Below are positions 1 to 8,805 of a stretch of 64,000 nt of DNA, in pieces. Source of the DNA: Paraeggerthella hongkongensis (GTDB lineage: Bacteria; Actinomycetota; Coriobacteriia; Coriobacteriales; Eggerthellaceae); assembly GCF_003340345.1 (NCBI RefSeq), contig NZ_PPTQ01000005.1, positions 110,828-174,827 on the forward strand, given 5' to 3'. Under the pieces are notes generated by a model. The model worked only from the letters and a program-made list of their open reading frames with translations, did no database searches and was not told the DNA's origin. The position numbers and the translations under genes are program-made. Position 1 is the stretch's first letter. Each line of letters starts with the position of its first letter.

Positions 1-157
1 CTTCCGCGTGGACAAAAGCCGGTCCAAGGAGACGGGCGGCACGGGCCTGGGCCTTGCCATCGTCAAGCACGCGGTCATCCACCACGGGGGAACGATCACG
101 GTGGAAAGCGCCGAAGGCAAGGGGACTACCTTTGTGCTTCGGTTCCCGGCGGAATAG
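1..157 (+). CDS. Sensor histidine kinase, C-terminal fragment
   Basis: The gene enters from the left edge and ends at a TAG at 155-157; only about 51 residues are visible. They hold the end of a HATPase_c domain: a G2-box of the form [13 protein letters not shown], a short strand-turn segment ([10 protein letters not shown]) and the closing F-box-like strand (GTTFVLRFP). This is the usual carboxy-terminus of PhoR-type membrane sensor kinases that bind ATP and phosphorylate a response regulator. The sensor part and any partner regulator lie outside the window, so the stimulus cannot be inferred. Confidence 0.85.
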   Translation, partial: FRVDKSRSKETGGTGLGLAIVKHAVIHHGGTITVESAEGKGTTFVLRFPAE

Positions 158-218
158 CGTCGAAGGCGGCCGGTGGCGACGCTGAAGGGGTTGGCGCCGG
201 GGCGGGGAAGTCGAACTG

Positions 219-243
219 ATCCTCGTGCGGGGCGCACGAGGAT
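219..243 (+). terminator. Perfect 11-bp hairpin downstream of the kinase
   Basis: Arms ATCCTCGTGCG and CGCACGAGGAT are perfectly complementary around a 3-base loop, about 60 bp after the kinase stop. There is no T-run on either side, so it is a terminator-like hairpin rather than a classical Rho-independent terminator. It could also be the 3' end structure of the candidate RNA on the opposite strand. Confidence 0.45.
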
Positions 244-249
244 GCGGGC

Positions 250-467
250 GGTTCCGCGCTCGAGAAGATTGCCGAGTCAGTGATTTTGCAAGAAGAAAGC
301 CCTACCCCCGGCCAGAAGGATGAACCCACCTCAAAAGGTGGGTGCTCGCAGTTCGCTTCCTGGCTTTCGCATCGACGGATGCGAATCTCCATTCCACGCA
401 CTATCTTGAGCTCCCTCGTGTATTAGCATCGGTCCATCGCAAAGTATGGCTTCGAGGGCAGGACCTG
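250..467 (-). ncRNA. Candidate structured RNA, possibly 6S-like, divergent from rarA
   Basis: The 446-bp interval 158-603 contains no convincing ORF but is strongly structured. Read on the minus strand there is a long interrupted hairpin: an outer stem GAAAGC/GCTTTC, a middle stem CCAGGAAG/CTTCTGG with one bulge, and an apical stem ACCCACCT/AGGTGGGT with a TTTG loop. A second hairpin CGCATC/GATGCG lies upstream. A minus-strand -10-like TATACT (474-479) sits just before the proposed 5' end. The rod shape with internal loops, the length of about 200 nt and the position next to rarA (6S genes are known to neighbour rarA in some bacteria) suggest 6S RNA. A local stretch AACTGCGA...CACCTT...TTCA resembles the 3' half of E. 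coli 6S. Ends are guesses and the family assignment is tentative. Confidence 0.35.
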
Positions 468-603
468 TACTTGAGTATATGGGCATCGAATGCAAAATAA
501 AGTCTTGACATATATTTTCATGAAAAGGATCTCGAAAACAGCAGAGCCTGATTCGAAAAGCAGCTTCTAGGCAAACAAGCGTTCGTATGGTACCATACGA
601 ACC

Positions 604-1944
604 ATGGATACCTTATTTACAGCAATGGAGAACGAACGGAAGTCCCAAGTGGCGCCTCTGGCGGTGCGCATGCGTCCGCGCACACTCGAAGAAGTGGTCG
701 GGCAAGAAGAGGCCGTCGGTCCGGGAAGCTGGCTGCGCAACGCGATCGAGCAGGATCGCCTGAGCTCGGTTATCCTGTTCGGACCTGCGGGAACGGGCAA
801 AACGTCGCTTGCCCACGTCATCGCGGAAACCACAAAGGCAACGTTTGTGGAGGTGTCGGCCATCGGCGGAACCGTTTCGGACCTCAGGCGCGAGATCGAC
901 GCAGCCGAAAAGCGCTTGTCCATGAGCGGTCTGCGCACCATCCTCTTCGTCGACGAGATCCATCGTTTCAACCGCAGCCAGCAAGACACCTTGCTGCACG
1001 CGGTGGAGGATCGTGTGGTGGTGTTGGTGGGCGCTACCACGGAAAACCCGTTTTTCGAGGTGAACTCGGCGCTGATCAGCCGTTCCCGGGTGGTCGAGCT
1101 GCACGGGCTGTCCGACGAGGAGATCGTTCGTCTGGTGAACCGTGCCGTTGCGGACGAACGGGGCCTGGCAGGTCTTTACCGGCTCGATGCCAAGGCGCTG
1201 CAGGCGATCGTGCTCCTGGCGGGAGGGGACGGGCGCACTGCGCTCACCACGCTCGAGCTTGCGGCGGGCATGGTGGAGCCGGGAACCTCGAAGGCTCCGG
1301 CCACCGTTTCGGAGGAAGCTGTGCGTGCCGCCACGCCGCATCGCGCGCTTCCTTACGACAAGAACAAGGACATGCACTACGACGTTATTTCCGCGTTCAT
1401 CAAATCCATGCGCGGAAGCGACCCCGATGCCGCCCTGTATTGGCTTGCCCGCATGATCGACGGGGGAGAAGACCCCAAGTTCATTGCGCGCCGCATGTTC
1501 ATCGCTGCTTCCGAAGACATTGGAAACGCCGATCCTCAAGCGCTGCTTATTGCCGAGGCGGCGTTCAAATCGGCCGAGGTGATCGGCTATCCCGAATGCC
1601 GCATCAACCTGGCTCAGGCGGCGATCTACTTGGCCCTCGCCCCGAAAAGCAACGCGGCCGAGGCTGGCATCGACGCCGCGCTGGCCGAAGTGCGCAACGG
1701 CCCTCTGCGCAACGTGCCGGACCATTTGCGCGATCGGCACCGTCCGGGATCGGAGCAGTACGGCGTGTACAAGTACCCGCACAGCTATCCAAGCGGGTGG
1801 GTTGCCCAGCGCTACCTGCCCGACGGCTTGGAGCGGGGGTGCTTCTATCGTTCCAGCGACCGCGGATGGGAGGCGTATCGCAGCGAAGCCGCTGCTCGGG
1901 ATCGCCTTTCTTCAGGAGAAAACCCCACGTCGCGCGAAAGGTAA
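604..1944 (+). CDS. rarA: Replication-associated recombination protein A (RarA/MgsA), AAA+ ATPase
   Basis: A 446-aa clamp-loader-like AAA+ ATPase acting at stalled replication forks. Visible motifs are Walker A GPAGTGKTS at residues 60-68, Walker B with DEIH at about 113-120, the sensor segment GATTENP, and the C-terminal MgsA tetramerisation region with the typical SEDIGNADP stretch. Length matches the family (420-450 aa). ATG at 604 is used; the upstream spacing shows no strong Shine-Dalgarno sequence, and ATG at 625 (MENERK...) is a possible alternative start. It is transcribed divergently from the structured RNA candidate. The next gene is 104 bp downstream. Confidence 0.95.
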   Translation: MDTLFTAMENERKSQVAPLAVRMRPRTLEEVVGQEEAVGPGSWLRNAIEQDRLSSVILFGPAGTGKTSLAHVIAETTKATFVEVSAIGGTVSDLRREIDAAEKRLSMSGLRTILFVDEIHRFNRSQQDTLLHAVEDRVVVLVGATTENPFFEVNSALISRSRVVELHGLSDEEIVRLVNRAVADERGLAGLYRLDAKALQAIVLLAGGDGRTALTTLELAAGMVEPGTSKAPATVSEEAVRAATPHRALPYDKNKDMHYDVISAFIKSMRGSDPDAALYWLARMIDGGEDPKFIARRMFIAASEDIGNADPQALLIAEAAFKSAEVIGYPECRINLAQAAIYLALAPKSNAAEAGIDAALAEVRNGPLRNVPDHLRDRHRPGSEQYGVYKYPHSYPSGWVAQRYLPDGLERGCFYRSSDRGWEAYRSEAAARDRLSSGENPTSRER

Positions 1945-2048
1945 CCGATTTCCAACTCCTGTGAACGAGGGGTGGAAAGGCGGAGTGGTCTCGTTAGAAT
2001 CAAAACCGATCGTGCTATAGTGTAGGCTTCGGAAACAGGAGGCTTCTC

Positions 2049-2837
2049 GTGGAATTCAGCGAACTTATCAACGTGGCGTTGCCGGTTGTCTACGTGATCG
2101 TCGGGGCGGTTCTCGTATGGCTGGCCGTCGAGTTGATTATGACGGTGCGCAAAGCGCGCCAGACGGTCGAGGACCTGCACAAGCAGGTCGAGCCCACCCT
2201 TGCAAGCGTCGAGCGCATAACCGCGTCTTTGGAGCCGGTGGCGGCGAAGGTCGATCCGCTGGTTGACCGCGTGTCGCTGACGGTGGATGCCGCAAACCTT
2301 GAGCTTATGCGAGTCGATCAGATTCTCGAAGACGTAAACGAGATCACCGACACCGTGTCCTCTGCCGTCGAGGCTGTCGATACGGTGACGAACGCCCCTA
2401 TGGAGCTGGTGAACTCCGTTACCAACCGCGTGCGCAGCGCCTTCAAGCCGCGCCGCGCCAGCGACGAATCCGTTGCGCTCGGTCAGGCGAAGGCCGAGCA
2501 AGACGCGCGGTTCGAGCAGGCGTCGAACGCGTCCGTGACGCAAACCGCCGCCGCTGCAACCCAGGTGGTCAAGGAAGCGGCCGTCACGGCAGCCAAAGCC
2601 ACGCAGGAAGCGGTGGCCGAGCAGCGCGAACAGCGGGCTGAGCAGCGCGTCCAGCGCGAGGAGAAGGCGGCCGCCAAGAGGGCGGTTGCCGAGAAGACGG
2701 CCGAAACCGCCGCCACCATGGCCGATGCGGTGACCGCTTCCGTCGACGAGGATGCTGCAGCTGCTTCCAAGTACTTCACTTACGACGGCGCCCCTCAGTC
2801 TGCGGATTCTCAAGGTGCGTCCGCTCAGGATCGCTAG
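2049..2837 (+). CDS. DUF948-like membrane protein with Ala/Glu-rich tail
   Basis: A 262-aa protein with one N-terminal membrane segment (about residues 8-28) followed by an amphipathic, heptad-like region (about 32-125) typical of DUF948 proteins. An Ala/Glu/Gln/Lys-rich, coiled-coil-like tail ends near residue 240. Start is GTG at 2049, chosen because AGGAGG lies just upstream (2037-2042). No enzymatic motif is visible; the family is usually described as general stress or envelope associated. It is followed 30 bp later by the AI-2E-family transporter, so the two are probably co-transcribed. Confidence 0.8.
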   Translation: MEFSELINVALPVVYVIVGAVLVWLAVELIMTVRKARQTVEDLHKQVEPTLASVERITASLEPVAAKVDPLVDRVSLTVDAANLELMRVDQILEDVNEITDTVSSAVEAVDTVTNAPMELVNSVTNRVRSAFKPRRASDESVALGQAKAEQDARFEQASNASVTQTAAAATQVVKEAAVTAAKATQEAVAEQREQRAEQRVQREEKAAAKRAVAEKTAETAATMADAVTASVDEDAAAASKYFTYDGAPQSADSQGASAQDR

Positions 2838-2867
2838 GATCGGCAGACGCGCGAAGGAGCATGCCCT

Positions 2868-4175
2868 GTGGATATACCCAAGATCGAGTTGGAAGCGGCT
2901 GATTCCGCCGTGAAAACCGAGAAAGCGAAACGAAGCTTTCTTATGGTATGGACGGCGGTCGGTGCTATTCTGCTAACCGGCGTGGCCGTGTACCTGTTCA
3001 ACGTCTTGAGCGTGCCGGTGGGCATTGTTCTCTGGTCGGTCATCATTGTGTTCTGCCTGCGCGGCCCGGTGAACAAGTTGGAGAAGCTGGGCGTTCCGCG
3101 CATGTGGGGGACCACGATCGCCTACGTCCTCATGTTCGCGGTGCTTGCCGTGGTGTGCCTGCTCATGTTCTCGCCGGTGTTCGGCGTGGGCGACCAGTTC
3201 GTCAACCTTATCGAGAGCATCCCCACGTACGTCAACGACATCATCGCCTGGGGCAACGTCGTGTACACGCAGTATTCCGACATCCTTGCGAATGCCGATG
3301 TCCAGCGTTACCTCGAAGATGCGCTCAATGCGCTGGGCACCTGGGCCTCCGACTTCGCGAAAAGCAGCGCAACCGGCGTGGTGGCCGTGGGCACGGGCGT
3401 GGTCAACAGCTTGGTGGCCATCGGCTTTTCGCTGGTCGTTGCGTTTTGGATCCTCATGGAGCTGCCGGCGCTCGGTCGCGAGAGCATGCGCCTTGCTGGT
3501 CCGAAGCACGCGGAAACCATTGAGATGCTTCACGTCACCTTTACCCGCGTTATGGGCGGCTACATCAAGGGCACGCTTTTGCAGTGCGCCATTATTGGCG
3601 CGGGCTGCGGCGTCGTGTTCGGCGTGCTGGGCGTTCCCAACTACGCGGCTCTTGGCGGCATCACCGGTCTGCTCAACATCATCCCCATCGTGGGTCCGTG
3701 GCTGGGCGGTGCCCTGGCCGCCATCGTCGGCGTGTTCGTCAGCCCGTGGATCGCGCTGTTCGCCCTGGTGGCGACTATCGTCATCCAGCAGGTCGTCTAC
3801 ACGTTCGTCTCTCCCAAGATCATGGCGAACTCCGTGGACGTGCACCCGGCACTCACCTTGATCGCGTTGATGGCGGGTTCCGCCATCGGCGGGGCCATGA
3901 GCGGATTCATGGGATCGCTCGTGGGCATGCTAGCTTCAATTCCCGCCGTGGCCGTTGCGAAGTCCGTTTTCGTGTATTATTTCGAGAAGCGCACGGGACG
4001 CCCGTTGGTGAGCCAGGACGGCGTGTTCTTCCAAGGAACGCCCGCATTGGACGGCAAGCTGGATCCCATTGCCGATGCAACCTCGCCGCACCCCGATGTG
4101 TCGGCGGCGTTCGAACGCGTTGAGCAGCGCAAGGCCGAGTCCTCCAATCGGGCTCGCCACCACAGGAAACACTGA
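2868..4175 (+). CDS. AI-2E family (PerM/TqsA-like) transporter
   Basis: A 435-aa polytopic membrane protein. Two N-terminal helices (about 24-45 and 46-62), a soluble segment with amphipathic helices, and a conserved C-terminal membrane block with GGYIKGTLLQC, the Gly-rich NIIPIVGPWLGG loop and FVSPKIMANSVDVHP identify the family. Start is GTG at 2868 behind GAAGGAG. Members export varied small solutes or ions; substrate cannot be predicted. It ends 61 bp before alaS. Confidence 0.9.
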   Translation: MDIPKIELEAADSAVKTEKAKRSFLMVWTAVGAILLTGVAVYLFNVLSVPVGIVLWSVIIVFCLRGPVNKLEKLGVPRMWGTTIAYVLMFAVLAVVCLLMFSPVFGVGDQFVNLIESIPTYVNDIIAWGNVVYTQYSDILANADVQRYLEDALNALGTWASDFAKSSATGVVAVGTGVVNSLVAIGFSLVVAFWILMELPALGRESMRLAGPKHAETIEMLHVTFTRVMGGYIKGTLLQCAIIGAGCGVVFGVLGVPNYAALGGITGLLNIIPIVGPWLGGALAAIVGVFVSPWIALFALVATIVIQQVVYTFVSPKIMANSVDVHPALTLIALMAGSAIGGAMSGFMGSLVGMLASIPAVAVAKSVFVYYFEKRTGRPLVSQDGVFFQGTPALDGKLDPIADATSPHPDVSAAFERVEQRKAESSNRARHHRKH

Positions 4176-4236
4176 GCGTCGGCCGTACGCGGCGCCAGGC
4201 TTTAAGACAGGCGAAGATAGAAAGACAGACAACCCT

Positions 4237-6885
4237 ATGAAGTACATGACCAGCGCGGAGATCCGTGAAAAGTACCTGAGCTTTTTCGAGGAAAAGGGCT
4301 GCAAGCGCTGGCCCTCGTCGTCCCTGATCCCGGACGATCCGTCCCTTCTGCTGACGAGTGCCGGCATGGTGCAGTTCAAGCCTTACTTCCTGCAGCAGAA
4401 GCATCTGGAGGCTCCGTACATCGGCACCACGACCGTGCAGAAGTGCGTGCGCACCAACGACATCGAGATCATCGGCACCACGGGTCGTCACCAGAGCTTC
4501 TTCGAAATGCTGGGCAACTTCAGCTTCGGCGAGTACTTCAAAGAGGAAATGTGCGCCTGGGCTTACGAGTTTTCCACCGAAGTGCTGGGGCTTCCGGCCG
4601 ATCGTCTGTACTTCACGGTGTTCTTGGACGACGACGAGACCATCGAGATCTGGAAAAAGCTCGGGGTTCCCGACGACCATATCTCGCGCTTGGGCGAAGA
4701 GGACAACTTCTGGCGCGCTGGGCCTACCGGCCCGTGCGGCCCGTGCTCGGAAATCTACTTCGACCAGGGCGAGGAGTTCGGCTGCGGCAGCCCCGATTGC
4801 GCGCCGGGCTGCGATTGCGATCGCTTCCTTGAGTACTGGAACTGCGTGTTCACCCAGTACGACGGCCAGGAAGACGGCACGCTCAAGCCGCTGCCCAAGA
4901 AAAACATCGATACCGGCATGGGCCTTGAGCGCATGGCCGCCATCATGCAGGGCGTCCAGTCCAACTACGAGACCGATGTGCTTCGCAGCTTGGTGGCCGT
5001 GGGCGAGAAGCTGACCGGCACCGTGTACGGCGAGGATCCGGCGGCGGACCTGTCTTTGCGCATCATGGCAGACCACAGCCGTGCCGTGGCGTTCATGATC
5101 GCCGACGGCATCCTGCCTTCCAACGAGGGCCGCGGCTACGTTTTGCGTCGCTTGCTGCGTCGCGCCGTCATGAAGGGCCACCTGCTGGGCCTGGACAAGC
5201 CCTTCTTGAACGATTACGTTGACGAGATTGTGAACCTTATGGGTCACGTGTATCCCGAGATCGTGGATAACCGCCAGCTCATGGGCCGCATCATCCTCTC
5301 CGAAGAGGAGCGCTTCGGCGCGAACCTGCGTCAGGGCCGTGCCTTCCTCGATGACGCCCTTGCTAAGCTTGAGGGTACGGTTTTGCCGGGCGATCAGGCG
5401 TTTACGCTGCACGACACGTACGGTTTCCCGGTGGAGGTTACGCGCGAGCTGTGCGAAGAGCGCGGCATTCAGGTTGACATGGACGGGTTCGGCGTGTGCA
5501 TGGAAGAGCAGCGCAACCGCGCCCGTGCAGCCAACACGAAAGACGCCGAGGCGGCATGGTCCACGTACGGCGGCGTGATGGCCGAGATCTTGGAGGCCGT
5601 AGGCCCCACCGAGTTCGTGGGCTATACGAAGAACGACGCCGACGCGCGCGTGCTGGCCATCGTGAAGGACGGGCAGCAAGTGGATGCGCTCGCCGCAGGC
5701 GAGGAAGGTCGCGTGGTGTTGGACGTCACGCCGTTCTACGCCGAGAAGGGCGGTCAGATCGGCGATGCGGGCGTGCTAGCGAAAAACGATGCCCTGGCGG
5801 CGGTCCTCGATACGAAAGAGCCCGAAAAGGGCCTGATCGCGCATAGTGTGAAAATGCTGGAAGACGCGCCGGAGGGTCGTATTCAGGTGGGCGACACCGT
5901 TCGCGCCGCCATCGACGTGCCGCGCCGCGAGCGCATCCGTCGCAACCATACGGCTACGCATATCCTACATTGGGCGCTGCGCGAGGTGCTAGGCGATCAC
6001 GTCAAGCAAGCTGGCAGCCTGGTGGCTGAAAACCGCCTGCGCTTCGACTTCACGCACTTCGAGGCCATGACGGCCGAGCAGATCGCCGAAGTCGAGCGCT
6101 TGGCCAACCAGAAGGTCATGGAGAACCACGCCGTGCGCGCATACGAGACGTCGCTGGCTTCGGCTCGCGAAGCGGGCGTTATGGCGCTGTTCGGCGAGAA
6201 GTACGGCGAGTTCGTGCGCGTGCTCGATATCGAGGGCTTCTCCCAGGAGCTGTGCGGCGGCACGCACGTGTCCGCTACCAGCGAGATCGGCTTCATCAAG
6301 GTGACCAGCGAATCGAGCGTGGGTGCGAACCTGCGCCGCATCGAAGCAGTAACCAGCTTCGATGCCTTGGCGTACATGAACCGCGTGGAGGCCGAGCTCA
6401 AGGAAACGGCGGAAGAGCTGCGCGTTCCACTGTTCGACGTGGGCGAGCGTACGGCTGCGAACATGAAGCAGCTCAAGGAGCTGCAGGGCAAGCTCAAGCG
6501 CAATCGCCAGACCGTGGCCGACGACGGCATCACGAAGCTGGTCGACAGCGCGGCTGCGGCCAAGGGCGGATACCCGGTTATCATCGGGCGTCTGGGCGAA
6601 GCCGACGCAGGTCAGATGCGCAACGGCTGGGATGTTCTGCGTGCGCGCATGGCTGCGCCGGGCGCTGCGGTGCTCGCTGGCGAAAAGGACGGCACTCCCA
6701 TTCTGCTGGCTGCCGGCACTCCCGAAGCGGTGGCTGCCGGATTCGACGCTGGCGCTGTGATCAAGGCTATCTCTTCGAACATCAAGGGCGGCGGCGGCGG
6801 AAAGGCCGCCATGGCTCAGGCCGGCGGCAAGGACGCTTCCGGCATCGACGCGGCCCTCGATGCCGCGCGCGAGATGCTGCTGTAA
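4237..6885 (+). CDS. alaS: Alanyl-tRNA synthetase
   Basis: An 882-aa class II synthetase that charges tRNA-Ala. The N-terminus MKYMTSAEIREKYLSFFEE, motif 1 region, the zinc-binding HTATHILH editing motif and the later CGGTHV motif are all present, followed by the C-Ala domain. Length equals the family norm (about 875 aa). The open frame extends upstream to 4069 inside the transporter gene, but ATG 4237 matches the family N-terminus. The editing domain is intact, so mischarged Ser/Gly-tRNA can be cleared. It is followed by a 299-bp spacer with a strong hairpin and then ruvX, a common alaS neighbour. Confidence 0.98.
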   Translation: MKYMTSAEIREKYLSFFEEKGCKRWPSSSLIPDDPSLLLTSAGMVQFKPYFLQQKHLEAPYIGTTTVQKCVRTNDIEIIGTTGRHQSFFEMLGNFSFGEYFKEEMCAWAYEFSTEVLGLPADRLYFTVFLDDDETIEIWKKLGVPDDHISRLGEEDNFWRAGPTGPCGPCSEIYFDQGEEFGCGSPDCAPGCDCDRFLEYWNCVFTQYDGQEDGTLKPLPKKNIDTGMGLERMAAIMQGVQSNYETDVLRSLVAVGEKLTGTVYGEDPAADLSLRIMADHSRAVAFMIADGILPSNEGRGYVLRRLLRRAVMKGHLLGLDKPFLNDYVDEIVNLMGHVYPEIVDNRQLMGRIILSEEERFGANLRQGRAFLDDALAKLEGTVLPGDQAFTLHDTYGFPVEVTRELCEERGIQVDMDGFGVCMEEQRNRARAANTKDAEAAWSTYGGVMAEILEAVGPTEFVGYTKNDADARVLAIVKDGQQVDALAAGEEGRVVLDVTPFYAEKGGQIGDAGVLAKNDALAAVLDTKEPEKGLIAHSVKMLEDAPEGRIQVGDTVRAAIDVPRRERIRRNHTATHILHWALREVLGDHVKQAGSLVAENRLRFDFTHFEAMTAEQIAEVERLANQKVMENHAVRAYETSLASAREAGVMALFGEKYGEFVRVLDIEGFSQELCGGTHVSATSEIGFIKVTSESSVGANLRRIEAVTSFDALAYMNRVEAELKETAEELRVPLFDVGERTAANMKQLKELQGKLKRNRQTVADDGITKLVDSAAAAKGGYPVIIGRLGEADAGQMRNGWDVLRARMAAPGAAVLAGEKDGTPILLAAGTPEAVAAGFDAGAVIKAISSNIKGGGGGKAAMAQAGGKDASGIDAALDAAREMLL

Positions 6886-6946
6886 GACGCTTTCTGGCTG
6901 GGCGCGGGTGGAAGAGCCCGATGCTCAGCCAGTCTTGGCTCGCACG

Positions 6947-6986
6947 GGCGCCCCTGCACGGGCGCCCGTGCTCGTGCAGGGGCGCC
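6947..6986 (+). terminator. 13-bp perfect hairpin between alaS and ruvX
   Basis: GGCGCCCCTGCAC and GTGCAGGGGCGCC form a perfect stem around a GC-rich 14-base loop. There is no U-tract, so it may slow rather than terminate transcription. It is the only notable element in the 299-bp alaS-ruvX spacer. Confidence 0.5.
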
Positions 6987-7184
6987 TCGGTCCCTTCCGC
7001 TCGCGTCCGAGGCGTCTTGCCTGCCGCTCGGGGCGGGGCGAGGGTCGCGGTGGCGGCGGGGGCGCATCCCGAACCCGAGAAGCCCTTTTCATCCTGCGCG
7101 TGAGCTGCGGCTTGGGGCGCTATCATGGACGGAGCGCCGCAGGCGCGTAGTCGAAAGGGTCTTCAACGACGGATAGGAGCGCTT

Positions 7185-7607
7185 GTGCGCATCATGGGCT
7201 TGGATATCGGAGAAACGCGGATCGGAATCGCTGTGTGCGATCCGGGTGAGCGGGTTGCGTCGCCGGTGTGCGTGCTTCCGGCAAGCGAGGTGCTTGGCGG
7301 AGCGAAGTCGTTCAAGCGCGTGCTCGAGGACTGGGAGCCGGAGCTGTTGCTGTGCGGGCTTCCCTACACGATGGCGGGGGCAGAGGGGCCGCAGGCGGCG
7401 CGCATCCGCGAGACGGCCGCTCGCATCGGAAGGGCGTGCGATCTTCCCGTTGAGTTCGCCGACGAACGTCTTAGCTCCCAGGAAGCCAAACGGAGTTTGC
7501 GTGAAAAGGGCTTGAGCGAACGCGACATGCGCGGCAAAATAGATATGATAGCCGCGAGTTTGTTCTTGCAGGCGTGGCTCGATGCTCGCCGCAACGGGGA
7601 AAGGTGA
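7185..7607 (+). CDS. ruvX: Holliday junction resolvase-like / pre-16S rRNA nuclease RuvX (YqgF)
   Basis: A 140-aa RNase H-fold protein. The first strand MGLDIGETRIGIAVCD carries the first catalytic Asp, LLLCGLPYTMAG and VEFADERLSSQEA carry the following conserved elements, and the last strand has the KIDMIAASLFLQ motif with the final Asp. In E. coli the homologue processes the 5' end of 16S rRNA. Start is GTG 7185 behind AGGAGC; an upstream in-frame ATG at 7125 would add an unrelated 20-residue extension. alaS-ruvX-mltG is a common order in Gram-positive bacteria. Confidence 0.92.
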   Translation: MRIMGLDIGETRIGIAVCDPGERVASPVCVLPASEVLGGAKSFKRVLEDWEPELLLCGLPYTMAGAEGPQAARIRETAARIGRACDLPVEFADERLSSQEAKRSLREKGLSERDMRGKIDMIAASLFLQAWLDARRNGER

Positions 7608-7617
7608 AGGACAGCCC

Positions 7618-8775
7618 ATGCCCTCACGGAAAAGGCAAGTCACGTATTCGCAGCGACCGAACCATGCAGCTCGTTCTGCGCACGCTCGCGGCGAACGTCA
7701 ATTTAGAACGTACGATACCAGCTATATCCGACCGAAGAAAAGCAAAGCGCCCATCGTCTTTGCGATCATCCTCGCTATCATCGTGCTCGGCGGTTTGGGA
7801 TGGGGCGTGCTCACCCTGTTCAACAGCTGCTCGGGTCCGCAGGTCGAGCTGCTGGCCGAAGGCGAAGAAGCTACGATCACCGTTGCCGACGGATCAGGCG
7901 CTTCCGCTATCGCCGACCAGCTGGTTCAGGCTCGCTTGGTGTCGAGCGCAAGCGAGTTCACCAAGCGCGTGAACGAGTTGAACGCGGCGTCCCAGCTTAA
8001 GCCGGGCACGTACACGTTCGCGGGCGGCGCATCGCTTGACAGCATCATCAAGGCCCTGGAAACCGGGCCTGTCATGACCGGCGGCCTGACCATTCCCGAA
8101 GGCTTTAAGCTTGCCGACATCGCCAACGCCGTTGCGACGGCAACCGAAGGCCGCGTTTCGGCGGAGGACTTCACGGCGGCTGCGTCCAACGCAAGCGTTT
8201 ACGCTGCCGATTACAGTTTCTTGGCCGATGCCGGAACGAACAGCTTGGAAGGCTTCTTGTTCCCTAAGACGTACAGCTTGGGAGATGACGCTACGGCCGA
8301 CTCTATCGTTCGCATGATGCTCACCCAGTTCCAAACCGAAACGGCCAACCTCGACTGGTCCTATCCTCAGTCGCAGGGCTTGTCCATCTACGATGCGGTC
8401 AAGCTGGCCTCTATCGTAGAGAAGGAATCCAGTGGAGACGAGCATGTGCGCGCCCAGGTTGCCGCCGTGTTCTACAACCGCTTGGCCACGCAGGGAGACC
8501 CCAGCTACGGCTTCCTTCAGTCCGACGCCACCACTGCGTACGAGGTGGGCCACGATCCCACGGCCGAAGAAGTGCATGCCCAAACGCCGTACAGCACGTA
8601 CGCCAACAAGGGGTTGCCGCCTACGCCCATCTGCTCTCCGGGCCTTGACTGCCTTACGGCGGTAACGGCTCCTGATAAGGAGGCGCTGGGCACCTATTTC
8701 TTCTTCTACTTCGACAAGGACGGCAACTACTTCTTCAGCAAAACCTACGACGAACACATAAAGACGTTCTCGTAG
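7618..8775 (+). CDS. mltG: Endolytic transglycosylase MltG (YceG-like)
   Basis: A 385-aa protein with a basic cytoplasmic N-terminus, one membrane helix (about residues 44-66), a LysM-like segment and the YceG catalytic domain. The catalytic Glu lies in IVEKESSGDEH, and the SYGFLQSDATTAYE and TYANKGLPPTPI signatures follow. It cleaves nascent glycan strands at the cell membrane and sets their length. Start ATG 7618 is chosen for its GAAGGA at 7606-7611 and because an upstream ATG at 7582 lies inside ruvX. It is probably co-transcribed with ruvX. Confidence 0.93.
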   Translation: MPSRKRQVTYSQRPNHAARSAHARGERQFRTYDTSYIRPKKSKAPIVFAIILAIIVLGGLGWGVLTLFNSCSGPQVELLAEGEEATITVADGSGASAIADQLVQARLVSSASEFTKRVNELNAASQLKPGTYTFAGGASLDSIIKALETGPVMTGGLTIPEGFKLADIANAVATATEGRVSAEDFTAAASNASVYAADYSFLADAGTNSLEGFLFPKTYSLGDDATADSIVRMMLTQFQTETANLDWSYPQSQGLSIYDAVKLASIVEKESSGDEHVRAQVAAVFYNRLATQGDPSYGFLQSDATTAYEVGHDPTAEEVHAQTPYSTYANKGLPPTPICSPGLDCLTAVTAPDKEALGTYFFFYFDKDGNYFFSKTYDEHIKTFS

Positions 8776-8805
8776 GCTGCGGCCCGCTGAAACGAATTCG
8801 CCACC

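Noticed and set aside
219..300. T-box-like sequence GCGCGGAACCGC before a hairpin on the minus strand
   Set aside because: The T-box bulge is not intact and no suitable downstream gene exists on that strand; the kinase gene lies opposite.
1845..2813. A 322-aa minus-strand frame
   Set aside because: It is antisense to the DUF948 gene and contains only Arg/His/Gly-rich sequence typical of shadow frames.
4069..4236. In-frame extension of alaS to 4069
   Set aside because: It lies mostly inside the AI-2E transporter gene, has no Shine-Dalgarno sequence, and the family N-terminus begins at 4237.
3907..5679. A 590-aa open frame on the minus strand
   Set aside because: It is antisense to the transporter and alaS, with no recognisable domain. 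Such long frames are common in GC-rich coding DNA.
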